DNA of 64,000 bases from CAWEBF01 sp963807235 (GCA_963807235.1 CAWEBF010000015.1:62001-126000), one strand, 5' to 3'. Shown: positions 29,813 through 39,038, numbered from the stretch's first letter. Notes: generated by a model not told the origin, from the letters alone. Translations and numbers: made by a program.

Positions 29813-30706
29813 TCAGTTCTCGCGATTCTGCGCCGCGATCTCGTCGAGCAGCCGGTCGCTGTCGCGCCAGTCGGCCTTGACCTTGACGTGCAGATCCAGA
29901 TGGACGCGTCGATCCAGCTCGCGTTCGAGCTCGACTCGCGCGGCCGTGCCGATGGCCTTCACCATCGCGCCGCCCTTGCCCACGACGATCGGCTTCTGCG
30001 AGTCGCGCTCGACCCAGATGGTGCAGTACAGCCGCGTGATCTCTCCGGGCTCGCCTTCCTCGAACCGGTCCACGACCACCGTGGTCGAGAACGGGAGCTC
30101 GTCGTGAGTCAGCCGGAGCACCTGCTCCCGGACCAGCTCGGCGACCTGGAAGCGCTCGGTCTGGGACGTGAGGTAGTCGGGCGGGAACAGGGGTTCACCC
30201 TCGGGCAGTTGGGCGACGAGCAGCCGTTCCAGAGCGTCCACGTTGGTGCCGTCGGCGGCCGAGAGCGGCACGAAATCGACGAAGGTGTGGGCCTGCTGGT
30301 AGTGGTCGAGCAAGGGCAAGAGCTTCGGCTTCGCCACCAGATCGACCTTCGACAGCACGAGCACGGCCGGCACACCCGATTTGGCCACGAGATTCAGCAG
30401 GAAGCTGTCGCCGGGCCCCGGCTTGACGGACGCATCCACGACCAGCACCACGACGTCCACCTCGCGCATCGCGTCCAGCGCCGTGTCCACCATGCGGGCG
30501 TTCAGGCGATGGGTGGGCTTGTGGATGCCGGGGGTGTCCACGAACACCGCCTGCGCGTCGGGATACTGCTTCACGCCGACGATCCGCGTACGCGTGGTCT
30601 GCGGCTTGTCGGACACGATGGCCAGCTTCTGCCCGACGATCCGGTTGAGGAGCGTGGACTTCCCCGCGTTGGGGCGGCCGATGAGGGCGATGGTGCCGCA
30701 CCGCAT
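29813..30706 (-). CDS. era: GTPase Era
   Basis: Era is an essential GTPase for 16S rRNA 3'-end maturation. G1 is GRPNAGKST (residues 10-18), G3 is DTPGI and G4 is SKVD. The C-terminal KH domain has the loop VGKGGAMVKAIGTAAR. The 297-residue length is normal. ATG 30706 is favoured, with GAGG nine bases upstream. A GTG at 30724 that overlaps the stop of the upstream CorC-like gene is possible. It closes the phoH-ybeY-corC-era series, a classic ribosome maturation cluster. Confidence 0.95.
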   Translation of the reverse strand: MRCGTIALIGRPNAGKSTLLNRIVGQKLAIVSDKPQTTRTRIVGVKQYPDAQAVFVDTPGIHKPTHRLNARMVDTALDAMREVDVVVLVVDASVKPGPGDSFLLNLVAKSGVPAVLVLSKVDLVAKPKLLPLLDHYQQAHTFVDFVPLSAADGTNVDALERLLVAQLPEGEPLFPPDYLTSQTERFQVAELVREQVLRLTHDELPFSTTVVVDRFEEGEPGEITRLYCTIWVERDSQKPIVVGKGGAMVKAIGTAARVELERELDRRVHLDLHVKVKADWRDSDRLLDEIAAQNREN

Positions 30707-30720
30707 GGGAGTGGCCTCGG

Positions 30721-31948
30721 TCACCCGGCTTCGGCCGCACTCCGCCGGCGCACGCGCACCTTGGTGATGCGGCGCCGCTCGACCTCCAGCACCTCGACGG
30801 CCAGATCGCCTGCCTCGAACGTTTCGCCGACGTAGGGCATTCGTCCCAGCGAGGCCAGCAGATAGCCGCCCAGCGTCTCGAACCCTTCCCGCTCGATGGT
30901 GATGCCCAGCCGATCGCGCACCTCGTCCACGCTGACCTTTCCGCTGAACACGAACGAGCCGTTTCCCTCGTCCGTCACCGTCTCGCTTTCCACGTCGTAC
31001 TCGTCGCGGATCTCGCCGACGATCTCTTCGAGCAGATCCTCGACGCTCACGAGCCCCGCGGTGCCGCCGTACTCGTCCAGCACGATCGCCATCTGCGCCT
31101 GCCGGCGCTGCATGTCCTTCAGCAGCTCCGAGACGCGCTTGCTCTCCGGCACGAAGTAGGCCGACCGCATCAGCGTTTTGAGCGGCGGCTCGGCGCCCGT
31201 GGGCAACGCCACCAGGTCCTTCACGAACACCACGCCGACGATGTTGTCGAGGTTGTCGCGGTAGACGGGCATACGTGAGTACTGTTCCTCCCGGAACACG
31301 GCCCGCAGGTCCTGCAGCGAGGCCTCCGCCGACACCGCGACGATGTCGGGGCGCGGCGTCATCACCTCGCGCACCACCGTTTCGGTGAAGTCCACCACCG
31401 ACTGCAGAAGCTCCCGTCCCTCCTCCTCGGAGATCTCCCCTTCCTCGCTGGCGGTGTCGGGCTGCCGGGCCGCCGGCGGCGTGGTTCCGTTGCCGTTGGC
31501 CGCTCTCGCGATCGCGGCGGCTGCCTCGAATCTGGAGCAGCGCCGCCGTGAGCGGCGTCATGAGCCGCGCCAGCGGATTGAACACCGGCAGCAGGAAATC
31601 GAGCACCCGCTCGGGGTCGGCGCCGACGACGGCCATCGGAATCAGGTGCTCGCAGACCACGACGAACGCGACCAGCGACACAACGAACGTGGCCACCGAG
31701 CGGAGGCTGTTGATGTCGCTCACGCGCGCGATCAGCACGGCGGCCAGCACCGTGCACAAGCCGATCGCGACGCGGACAGGGATGAAGAGGCGCGGCGGAT
31801 CGTCCAGGTACTCGCCCAGCTCGTCGTCGCGGCCTCCGCGCTCGGCCATGAGACGCAGCGAGAGGCGCATCAGCGCCGCGAACGCCGCCTGCACCGTGCC
31901 CAGGAACACCGTGGCGCAGGCGACAAGGAAGAGCGCCAGCGGCGTCAT
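30721..31948 (-). CDS. HlyC/CorC-type CBS membrane protein, one frameshift
   Basis: This is a CNNM/CorC-type ion exporter. The N-terminal DUF21 membrane domain (LALFLVACATVFLGTVQAAF and LIPMAVVGADPERVL) is in one frame. From about 31545 a second frame gives VREVMTPRPDIVAVSAEASL, the CBS pair (YSRMPVYRDNLDNIVGVV, IVLDEYGGTAGLVSVEDLLE) and the C-terminal CorC_HlyC domain (GFETLGGYLLASLGRMP). Its ATG overlaps the ybeY stop (ATGA). A role in Mg2+ efflux is known for the family; the ion is not shown by the sequence. Confidence 0.9.
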
Positions 31949-32391
31949 GGAATGCGGCTCCGGGAGCGCTCGATGAGGCCCGCCTCCAGGCCACCCCGAC
32001 GGCGCAAGCGCGCCTCGGCCCGGGCCATGCGGCCGCCGTCGTGCTCGTGGTCGTAGCCAAGCAAGTGCAAGAGGCCGTGGAGGGCGAGCACCTTGAGTTC
32101 GGTGGCCACCGGGTGGCCCAGATCGCGGGCCTGGCGGGCCGCCACACCCCGCGCGATGACGATGTCGCCGAGCTGGCCGGGTTCTCCGGCCGGAAACGAG
32201 AGCACGTCGGTGGACTTGTTCACTCCTCGAAAGCGTCGGTTCAGCGCGCGCACCCGCGCGTCGGTGGTCACGGCGACGGTCAGGCCCCCTCGGGCCCGTG
32301 CGGGCGCCACGTCGGCGAGCCATGCGGCCAAGGCACGTCCCCCTCCCGCCGCCACGCCCAGCACCTCTACCAAAAGCGGCCGGTCACCCAT
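31945..32391 (-). CDS. ybeY: Endoribonuclease YbeY
   Basis: YbeY is a zinc-dependent RNase in 16S rRNA maturation and ribosome quality control. The metal motif ALHGLLHLLGYDHEHD (HGxLHLxGyDH) is present near residues 103-118, and the upstream RALNRRFRGVNKSTDVLSFP block is typical. The 148-residue length is normal, with an Arg-rich tail. It overlaps the phoH 3' end by 8 bp and the CorC-like gene by 4 bp. The GTG/ATG start at 32391 lies in phoH. Confidence 0.95.
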   Translation of the reverse strand: MGDRPLLVEVLGVAAGGGRALAAWLADVAPARARGGLTVAVTTDARVRALNRRFRGVNKSTDVLSFPAGEPGQLGDIVIARGVAARQARDLGHPVATELKVLALHGLLHLLGYDHEHDGGRMARAEARLRRRGGLEAGLIERSRSRIP

Positions 32392-33349
32392 CCCGCCGGC
32401 CGGATGCCGAGTCGTAGGCGCGCACGATCAGCTGGACCAGTTTGTGGCGGACCACATCGGTGTCGTCGAAGTACACGAACCCGATCCCCTCGACGTCCTT
32501 CACGATGCGCAGCGCCTCCACCAGTCCCGACGCGCGCGGGTTGGGCAGGTCGATCTGCGTGATGTCGCCGGTGACGACGGCCTTGGAGCCGAAGCCCAGT
32601 CGCGTGAGGAACATCTTCATCTGTTCCGACGTCGTGTTCTGGGCTTCGTCCAGGATCACGAAGGCGTCGTTCAGCGTGCGCCCGCGCATGAACGCGATTG
32701 GCGCGACCTCGATGGTGCCGCGCTCCACCAGCCGGGTCGCCTTCTCGGTGTCCATCATGTCGTAGAGGGCGTCGTACAGCGGGCGCAGGTACGGGTTCAC
32801 TTTCTCCTGCAGGTCGCCGGGCAGGAACCCCAGCTTCTCCCCTGCCTCGACAGCCGGCCGCGCCAGGATCACGCGGGTCACCTTCTTGGCCAGCAGGTAT
32901 TGCACGGCCTGAGCCATGGCCAGGTAGGTCTTGCCGGTCCCCGCGGGTCCCACGCCGAACACGATGTCGAATTTGTCGATGGCGTCGAGGTATACGCGCT
33001 GGTTCTTGCTCTTGGGATTCACCCGTCGCCGCGTGTGCGCCGTGGGTGGCTGGCCCGGGGCCTCGCGCAGAAAGTAGTCGCGAAGATTGGTCTGCGGATC
33101 CTGCGCGAGCAGCTGCGCCGCGGTCTTCACGTCGCCGTTGGCGATCGTGTAACCCTCGCGGAGCAGGTCGGCCAGCTGTTCGAAGATGCGGCCGGCCGCG
33201 GCCTCGCCCGCCGAGGGCCCGTTCACGATGAGCTCGTCGCCCTGCGTCCGCAGCGTGACGCCGAACAGCCCCTCCACGAACTTCAGGTTCGCGTCGCGCG
33301 CGCCAAAGATCGTCTCCAGCCCCTGCTGCGGGAGCGCGATTCGTTTCAT
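32384..33349 (-). CDS. phoH: PhoH-family ATPase
   Basis: This 321-residue PhoH-like protein has an N-terminal KH-like region, Walker A GPAGTGKTYLAMAQA, Walker B FVILDEAQN and the sensor GDITQIDLP. The family is a putative RNA helicase/ATPase that usually precedes ybeY, as here, and is thought to act with YbeY in RNA metabolism. It overlaps aspS by 4 bp (ATGA) and ybeY by 8 bp. Confidence 0.95.
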   Translation of the reverse strand: MKRIALPQQGLETIFGARDANLKFVEGLFGVTLRTQGDELIVNGPSAGEAAAGRIFEQLADLLREGYTIANGDVKTAAQLLAQDPQTNLRDYFLREAPGQPPTAHTRRRVNPKSKNQRVYLDAIDKFDIVFGVGPAGTGKTYLAMAQAVQYLLAKKVTRVILARPAVEAGEKLGFLPGDLQEKVNPYLRPLYDALYDMMDTEKATRLVERGTIEVAPIAFMRGRTLNDAFVILDEAQNTTSEQMKMFLTRLGFGSKAVVTGDITQIDLPNPRASGLVEALRIVKDVEGIGFVYFDDTDVVRHKLVQLIVRAYDSASGRRDG

Positions 33350-35124
33350 GAGCGGCGGACGTCGAGGTGCAGTTCCCGGAGCTGGTGGCGGCTGACCGGA
33401 GACGGGGCGCTCGACATCAGATCCACGGCCGTGGCCGTCTTCGGGAACGCGATCACCTCTCGGATCGAGCTCTCGTTGGCCAGGATCGCGACCAGGCGGT
33501 CCAGACCGATGGCGATCCCGCCGTGCGGAGGCGTGCCGTACTCCAACGCGTCGACGAAGAACCCGAAACGGGCCTTGGCTTCATCGGGCTCGATGTTGAG
33601 CAGCGAGAAGATGCGGCTCTGCATCGTGGCATCGTGGATACGCACGCTGCCGCCGGCAACCTCGCTGCCGTTGAGCACGAGGTCGTAGGCCTTGGCCCGG
33701 GCCTCGCCCGGGCTGGTGGCCAGCTTGTCCGCGTCCTGGTCGAGCGGTGAGGTGAACGGGTGGTGCATGGCGACGTAGCGCTTGGCCTCCCCATCCCACT
33801 CGAGCAGCGGAAAGTCCACCACCCAGAGAAACTCGAAGCGGCCCGGCTTCAACAGATCGTCGCGTTTGGCGACGTGCAAGCGCATCTGTCCCAGCAGCTT
33901 CGAGGTGGAGTCGGGTTCCCCGGCCGCAACCAGCAGCAACCCGCCGGCCTCGACGCCGGCGAGTTCCAGCAGGCCGCGAACGGGCTCCTCGCCGAGCGCC
34001 TTCATGATGGAGCTGGTGACGACGCCGTCGGCGCCCCGGCGCGCCCAGACCAGGCCGGTGGCGCCCATCCCCTTGGCCACGTCCACGAGCCCGTCGATCT
34101 CGCTGCGCGAGTAGCCCGCGGCGTGGGGCACCACGAACCCGCGCACGGTGCCGCCGCCCGCCACGATCTCGCGGAACACGCGGAAGCCCGACTCGCGAAA
34201 GAACTCGCGGAAGTCCTGGATGGGCATGCCACACCGCAGGTCCGGCTTGTCCGAGCCATAGGTCGCCATCGCTTCGGCGTACGGCATGCGGCGGAACGGC
34301 GTTTCGATGGTGGCGCCGATGACGGCGAACAGGTCGCGCATCAGCGGCTCGATCAGATTGAAGATCGTCTCGGGCCTCGCAAACGACATCTCCACGTCGA
34401 TCTGCGTGAACTCGGGCTGGCGGTCGGCGCGCAGGTCCTCGTCCCGGAAGCACTTGCAGATCTGCACGTAGCGGTCCAGGCCCGCGATCATCAGGATTTG
34501 CTTGAAGAGCTGAGGCGACTGCGGCAGCGCGAAGAACTCCCCGGGGTGCACACGGCTCGGCACCAGGTAGTCGCGTGCGCCTTCGGGAGTGGACTTGGTG
34601 AGAATCGGCGTCTCCACCTCGATGAAGTCGTGCTGGTCGAAGAAGCGCCTCGCGGCGATGGTCACTTTGTGCCGCAAGATCAGGTTGTCTTGCAAGCGCG
34701 GCCGTCGCAAGTCGAGGTAGCGGTACTTGAGCCGGACGTCCTCGGACACCGGCGTATCGTCGGCAACCGGAAACGGCGGCGTTTTCGCCTCGTTGAGGAT
34801 GGTCAGCCGCTTGACGAGGACTTCCACGTGTCCCGTGTCCAGCTTGGGGTTCACGGTCTCGGCCGACCGCGCACGGACGCGCCCTTCCACGCCCACCACG
34901 AACTCCGATCGCAGCCGCTTCGCCTTGCCCAGCAGCCCCTCGTCGTCCTTGTCGAAGACCACCTGCGTGATACCCGCACGGTCCCGAACGTCGATGAAGA
35001 GCACCCCGCCCAGGTCGCGCACGCGGTGGACCCAGCCGAGCAGCACCACGTCGGCCTCCACGTCGGTCTGGCGCAGCGCGCCGCAAGTGTGCGTTCGAGT
35101 CAGCTCGCCGAGTGCTTCAGCCAC
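33346..35124 (-). CDS. aspS: Aspartyl-tRNA synthetase
   Basis: This is a class II synthetase of 592 residues. The N-terminal OB-fold anticodon domain (VLLGWVHRVRDLGGVLFIDV) is followed by motif 1, motif 2 FRDEDLRADRQPEFTQIDVE, the bacterial GAD insertion and motif 3 GIAIGLDRLVAIL. PFPVADDTPVSEDVRLKYRY is typical of bacterial AspRS. Whether it also charges tRNA-Asn cannot be decided here. The frame is intact. It overlaps hisS by 8 bp and phoH by 4 bp. Confidence 0.97.
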   Translation of the reverse strand: MAEALGELTRTHTCGALRQTDVEADVVLLGWVHRVRDLGGVLFIDVRDRAGITQVVFDKDDEGLLGKAKRLRSEFVVGVEGRVRARSAETVNPKLDTGHVEVLVKRLTILNEAKTPPFPVADDTPVSEDVRLKYRYLDLRRPRLQDNLILRHKVTIAARRFFDQHDFIEVETPILTKSTPEGARDYLVPSRVHPGEFFALPQSPQLFKQILMIAGLDRYVQICKCFRDEDLRADRQPEFTQIDVEMSFARPETIFNLIEPLMRDLFAVIGATIETPFRRMPYAEAMATYGSDKPDLRCGMPIQDFREFFRESGFRVFREIVAGGGTVRGFVVPHAAGYSRSEIDGLVDVAKGMGATGLVWARRGADGVVTSSIMKALGEEPVRGLLELAGVEAGGLLLVAAGEPDSTSKLLGQMRLHVAKRDDLLKPGRFEFLWVVDFPLLEWDGEAKRYVAMHHPFTSPLDQDADKLATSPGEARAKAYDLVLNGSEVAGGSVRIHDATMQSRIFSLLNIEPDEAKARFGFFVDALEYGTPPHGGIAIGLDRLVAILANESSIREVIAFPKTATAVDLMSSAPSPVSRHQLRELHLDVRRS

Positions 35125-36490
35125 GGTGCGTCAGTGCCTCACGAATCGCGGCGCCCGCCGCCGACTGGGGATAGGTGTTCTGGGTCTGGGCCGCCAGGTG
35201 CTTGATGGTCACGGTGCCGGCCGCTATTTCGTCCGCACCGAGCATGGCCACGAGCGGGATCCCGCGTGCATCAGCGTACTTGATCTGCTTGCCGAGCTTG
35301 TCGGCCTCGGGGTACACGAGCACGCGGAGGCCTTCGGCGCGCAGGCGGGACGCAAGGGCCAGAACCTGCGGGCCGTCGGCGGTGGAGAAGATGGCCACGA
35401 GCACATCGGCCGGGGTTTGGCGCACCGAGGCCGGAAACATGTCGCGCTCGGCCATCACCACCAGGATCCGCTCGAGGCCCAGCGAGAACCCGCAGGCCGG
35501 GACGGGCTGACCCAGGAACATGCCGACCAGGTTGTCGTAGCGTCCCCCGCCGCCCAGGCTTCCGCGCAGATCGGGCACCACGATCTCCATGATGGCCCCG
35601 GTGTAATAGGACAAGCCGCGCGCCAGGCATGGGTCGAAGCGGATCCGGGTGCCGGCGCGTGTCGCGTGGGACAAGCGGACAATCTCACGCAAGTTGGCCA
35701 GCGGGCCTTCTGCGGCCGATCCGCCATTCGCCTTCGAGACGAAGTCGCCCACGAAGTCGAGAGCTGCGGACGCTCCCCGGCCGGATGTTTCGGACGCCAG
35801 GCTTCCCTCGATCACGCGCCTGAGCCCGTCTGCACCCTCGGCCGGCACGCCTCGCTCGGCTAATTCGGCCGCGACCCCCGGCATGCCGATCTTGTCCAGC
35901 TTGTCGAGGGCGATGAGCGCGGTGCCGTGGAGCGGCTCCGCAATGCCCGCCGCGCCCAGCACCGCGGTCAGCAGGGCCCGGTGATTGAGGCGGATGTGGA
36001 AGTCATCGAATCCCAGCTCGGCCAGCACGTCCGAGGCCGCCGCGCAGATCTCGGCCTCGACCAGCGGCGACGTCGATCCGATCGCATCCACGTCGCATTG
36101 GAAGAACTCCCGGAAACGGCCACGCGCCGGCCGGTCGGCTCGCCAGACCGGCTGCACCTGATAGCGCTTGAAAAACTTGGGCAGCTTCGCCTGGTGGTGG
36201 GCGATCACACGGGCCAGGGGCACCGTGAGGTCGTACCGCAGCGCCAGGTCCGCTTCGCCGCTGGATTCGCCCTCGCCGCGCTTCAAGATCTTGAAAATGA
36301 GCTGGTTGCCCTCGTCCCCGTACTTGCCCAGCAGCGTCTCGAGGTTCTCGACGGCCGGCGTCTCGATGGGTTCGAAGCCGTAGCGCTCGTAGACGCGCGC
36401 CACCACTCCCATCACGTGCTGCCGGCGGCGGACGTCGTCGGGCAGGAAGTCGCGCATCCCGCGCGCGGGCTCGGTGCGGCGAGCGCTCAT
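35117..36490 (-). CDS. hisS: Histidyl-tRNA synthetase
   Basis: This is a class II synthetase of 457 residues. It has ARGMRDFLPDDVRRRQHV at the N-terminus, motif 2 PARGRFREFFQCDVDAIG, the histidine-specific RFDPCLARGLSYYTGAIME and motif 3 ACGFSLGLERIL. The anticodon-binding domain follows from about residue 360 (VLVAIFSTADGPQVLALA). ATG 36490 overlaps the stop of the gamma-carbonic anhydrase gene (ATGA), and its 3' end overlaps aspS. The gene order hisS-aspS is conserved in many bacteria. Confidence 0.97.
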   Translation of the reverse strand: MSARRTEPARGMRDFLPDDVRRRQHVMGVVARVYERYGFEPIETPAVENLETLLGKYGDEGNQLIFKILKRGEGESSGEADLALRYDLTVPLARVIAHHQAKLPKFFKRYQVQPVWRADRPARGRFREFFQCDVDAIGSTSPLVEAEICAAASDVLAELGFDDFHIRLNHRALLTAVLGAAGIAEPLHGTALIALDKLDKIGMPGVAAELAERGVPAEGADGLRRVIEGSLASETSGRGASAALDFVGDFVSKANGGSAAEGPLANLREIVRLSHATRAGTRIRFDPCLARGLSYYTGAIMEIVVPDLRGSLGGGGRYDNLVGMFLGQPVPACGFSLGLERILVVMAERDMFPASVRQTPADVLVAIFSTADGPQVLALASRLRAEGLRVLVYPEADKLGKQIKYADARGIPLVAMLGADEIAAGTVTIKHLAAQTQNTYPQSAAGAAIREALTHRG

Positions 36491-37015
36491 TCGGGCTCGG
36501 CCACCCCGTCGTCGGCGAAGTCCAGGCGATAACGGACGTAGTTGTCGGAGTACCAGGCGATCGACGCGTCCTCCTCGGACGTGAGCGGCCGGCGAACCTT
36601 GCGCGGGCAGGCCCATCACCATCGACCCCGGCGGGATCACCATCCTCTCGGGCACCAGGGTCCCGGCCGCCACGATCGATCCTTCGCCGATCGTGCAGCC
36701 GTTCAGCAGGATCGCCCCCATGCCGATCAGGCACCGGTTGCCGATGGTGCAGCCGTGCACCACGGCGGAGTGGCCGATGGTGACCTGGTCGCCGATCACG
36801 GTCGGGTGGGTATTGCGCATGACGTGAACGACCGTCAAATCCTGGACGTTCGTCCGGGCGCCGATGCGAATCGAATTGACGTCGCCGCGCACGACGACGT
36901 TCATCCACAGGCTGCTTTCCGGACCGATGTGCACGTCCCCGATTACCTGGGCGCTGACGTCCACGTAGGCGGTAGGGTCCACCTGCGGCCGGACGCCCTT
37001 GAACACCCGGATCAT
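36487..37015 (-). CDS. Gamma-carbonic anhydrase family protein, one frameshift
   Basis: This is a left-handed beta-helix trimer (YrdA/PaaY group) with hexapeptide repeats (DVHIGPESSLWMNVVVRGD, GCTIGNRCLIGMGAILLNG). The zinc histidines appear in VVHVMRN and TIGHSAVVHGC. An extra base near 36603 shifts the frame after GLPA. Correcting it gives KVRRPLTSEEDASIAWYSDN and a stop that overlaps the hisS ATG. ATG 37015 has no ribosome binding site; a TATAAT box ends six bases upstream. True carbonic anhydrase activity is not guaranteed in this family. Confidence 0.88.
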
Positions 37016-37021
37016 CCAGTA

Positions 37022-37027
37022 ATTATA
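37022..37027 (-). promoter_or_regulatory. TATAAT -10 box, probable leaderless promoter
   Basis: On the minus strand a perfect TATAAT is followed by six bases and the ATG at 37015. It probably starts the carbonic anhydrase-hisS-aspS-phoH-ybeY-corC-era operon. A weak CTGACG lies about 14-15 bases upstream as a possible -35. Confidence 0.6.
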
Positions 37028-37043
37028 GGGTGGGGCCGCGACG

Positions 37044-37829
37044 TCAGTTCGGAGGCGGAGGCGGAGTGGCGGCGACGATGTCCAGCAGCTCGATCTCGAA
37101 CACCAGGGCGGCGCCGCCAGGGATCGACTGATTGCCGCCATCTCCATAGGCCAGGTCCGACGGGCACACCAGCCTGGCCTTGCCGCCGACCTTCATTCGC
37201 TGCACGCCCTCGGTCCAGCAGCGGATCACGCCGCCGAGCGGGAATTCCGCCGGCTCGTTGCGCGCATACGAGCTGTCGAACTCGGTGCCGTTGATGAGCG
37301 TGCCGCGGTAGTGCACCCGTACGCGGTCGCTCGCCGTCGGCGAGGCGCCCGTGCCGGCCAGCGTTTCGGTGTAGACAATGCCCGACTCGGTTCGAATCGC
37401 ACCGGTCCCGGCAGCCGCCTTGGTCAGGTAGGCGGCCGAGACCTGCTTTTCACGAGCGGTGACACGTTCCGCCCGCGCGTTGGCCAGCGGCTGAATTTTC
37501 GGCCCCCACTCGTCCAGCTCGACGGCCGGCTTCCCCACCGCGGCGTCGGCGATGGCTCGCCGGACAATCTCGAGCTCGGCCGGAGTCAGGTCGAACTGAC
37601 GGAGCGATCGCTGTACGGCCAGCCCGATGGCGTAAAGCGTCTTCTGCTCGTCGGTCATCGGCGCAACCGGCCGCGCTGGCGCGGATGCGGCCGGCGCCGG
37701 CCGCGCGGGCGCCGGTGCGCTCACCGCCGGCTTGGGGGCGGGCCCCGGCCGCGTTGGTGCCGGCGCGGCCGGCGCTTGCGCGAGCAGAGTGGCCGGCAGG
37801 AGCACGAAAAGCGTCGCGGAACGGATCAT
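37044..37829 (-). CDS. FKBP-type peptidyl-prolyl isomerase, secreted
   Basis: This 261-residue isomerase has a signal peptide (LFVLLPATLLAQ), a long Pro/Ala linker (residues about 20-58) and an N-terminal helical dimerisation region like FkpA/Mip (TLYAIGLAVQRSLRQFDLTP, ELEIVRRAIADA). The FKBP domain follows from about residue 150 (VRVHYRGTLINGTEFDSSY, WTEGVQRMKVGGKARLVCPS, LAYGD, LVFEIELLDI). It should fold periplasmic or outer-membrane proteins. It is transcribed towards the hisS operon but separated from it by the TATAAT promoter. Confidence 0.93.
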   Translation of the reverse strand: MIRSATLFVLLPATLLAQAPAAPAPTRPGPAPKPAVSAPAPARPAPAASAPARPVAPMTDEQKTLYAIGLAVQRSLRQFDLTPAELEIVRRAIADAAVGKPAVELDEWGPKIQPLANARAERVTAREKQVSAAYLTKAAAGTGAIRTESGIVYTETLAGTGASPTASDRVRVHYRGTLINGTEFDSSYARNEPAEFPLGGVIRCWTEGVQRMKVGGKARLVCPSDLAYGDGGNQSIPGGAALVFEIELLDIVAATPPPPPN

Positions 37830-37979
37830 TGAGCGAGCCTAGCACCGTTTTGAATCCGGCGCGCGAACGGCGGCGCGGCACCATTTCGAGATTTTCGTGA
37901 TCAAAAGGGCTTGAAATTAGGCATAGTGTGCACACCGCAGTCGGCGCGCCGAGGCGCGTGGGTCTCAGGCGGGTCGCCG

Positions 37980-38011
37980 TTGGTCGACCGGTCTCAGGCG
38001 GGGTCGACCAA
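37980..38011 (+). promoter_or_regulatory. Perfect inverted repeat in the leader of the HU-like gene
   Basis: TTGGTCGACC at 37980-37989 and GGTCGACCAA at 38002-38011 are perfect inverted copies around a 12-base centre. The 13-mer GGTCTCAGGCGGG also occurs twice, at 37961 and 37990, as a direct repeat. The dyad lies 31 bases before the ATG of the HU-like gene and could be an operator or an mRNA hairpin. Confidence 0.6.
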
Positions 38012-38042
38012 AAACCTCATTCAACGGAGAGATCGAACACAC

Positions 38043-38396
38043 ATGGCAAAGAAGCAGAGCGCGAAGACCACCACCGTCAAGCCGATCAAGAGCGTCCTCA
38101 GCAAGTCCGCCCTGGTGGCCCAGTTGGCCGAGACCAGTGAACTCAGCGCCAAGCAGGTGCGGTCCGTCATGGCCGCCCTCGAGGGCGTGATTCACGCGTC
38201 GATTGGCAAGAAGGGCGCGGGGGTGTTCGTGCTGCCGGGTGTGCTCAAGGTGACGGCGGTGAACGTGCCCGCCAAGCCGAAGCGCAAGGGCATCAATCCC
38301 TTTACCGGCCAGGAGCAGATGTTCAAGGCCAAGCCGGCGAGCATCAAGGTGAAAGTGCGCCCGATGAAGAAGCTCAAGGACGCAGCCTCAGCCTAG
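38043..38396 (+). CDS. HU/IHF-like DNA-binding protein with Lys-rich N-terminal extension
   Basis: This nucleoid-associated protein has 117 residues, compared with about 90 in a standard HU. The first 18 residues are a Lys/Thr-rich extension. The HU core follows (SKSALVAQLAETSELSAKQV, RSVMAALEGVIHASIG), then the DNA-binding arm GVFVLPGVLKVTAVNVP and KRKGINPFTGQEQMFKA, and a basic tail. The proline-containing INPFTGQE equals the minor-groove intercalating arm. ATG 38043 has GGAGAG upstream and a long untranslated leader with a palindrome. It stands alone with its own terminator. Confidence 0.92.
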   Translation: MAKKQSAKTTTVKPIKSVLSKSALVAQLAETSELSAKQVRSVMAALEGVIHASIGKKGAGVFVLPGVLKVTAVNVPAKPKRKGINPFTGQEQMFKAKPASIKVKVRPMKKLKDAASA

Positions 38397-38406
38397 GAGG
38401 CTGAGG
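38386..38406 (+). terminator. Hairpin at the end of the HU-like gene
   Basis: CCTCAGCC / GGCTGAGG forms an 8 bp perfect stem around TAGGA, which contains the stop codon. A second small stem (GGCGT/ACGCC) follows. There is no U-tract, so it is a candidate terminator or 3'-end stabiliser. Confidence 0.55.
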
Positions 38407-38461
38407 TTCGCCTCGGCGTAAGACGCCGACGCCGACGCCACGCAGGGCGGACGCTGCCTCG

Positions 38462-39019
38462 TCAGAGACGAGGGAGCGTCAGCCCCTGCTGTTTCTGGTA
38501 TTTGCCCTTCTTGTCTGCGTACGACACCTCGCAGGGTTCGTCGCTCTGGAAGAACAGCACCTGCGCGATTCCTTCGTTCGCGTAGACCTTTGCCGGCAAG
38601 GGCGTGGTGTTCGAGATCTCCAGCGTGACGTATCCCTCCCATTCGGGCTCGAAGGGCGTCACGTTCACGATCAGGCCGCACCGGGCGTAGGTGGACTTGC
38701 CGACGCACACCGTCAGCACGTCGCGCGGGATCCGGAAGTACTCGACCGTCTTGGCGAGTGCGAAGGAGTTCGGCGGGATGATGCAGACGTCGGCTGTCAG
38801 ATCCACGAAGTTGCGCGCGTCGAAGCTCTTCGGATCCACCACCGTGCTGTTGATGTTGGTGAAGATCTTGAACTCGTCGGCGACGCGGATGTCGTAGCCG
38901 TAGCTCGACAGCCCGTAGGAAATGACGCCCGCCCGCACCTGGCGGTCCTCGAACGGCTCGATCATCTTGTGCTCGAGCGCCATCCGCTTGATCCAACGGT
39001 CGGCTTTGATCGACGGCAC
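38462..39019 (-). CDS. dcd: dCTP deaminase
   Basis: This homotrimeric enzyme converts dCTP to dUTP for dTMP synthesis. The 185-residue protein has GYDIRVADEFKIF, CIIPPNSFALAKTVEYF, VGKSTYARCGLIVNVTPFEP (active-site SxxARxG and Glu) and VYANEGIAQVLFF. The GTG start has GGGGAG upstream. The gene ends the mdh-sucC-sucD-ndk-DUF2905-dcd row on the minus strand and converges on the HU-like gene. Confidence 0.96.
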   Translation of the reverse strand: MPSIKADRWIKRMALEHKMIEPFEDRQVRAGVISYGLSSYGYDIRVADEFKIFTNINSTVVDPKSFDARNFVDLTADVCIIPPNSFALAKTVEYFRIPRDVLTVCVGKSTYARCGLIVNVTPFEPEWEGYVTLEISNTTPLPAKVYANEGIAQVLFFQSDEPCEVSYADKKGKYQKQQGLTLPRL

Positions 39020-39038
39020 CTGAGCGCTCCCCGGGCGG

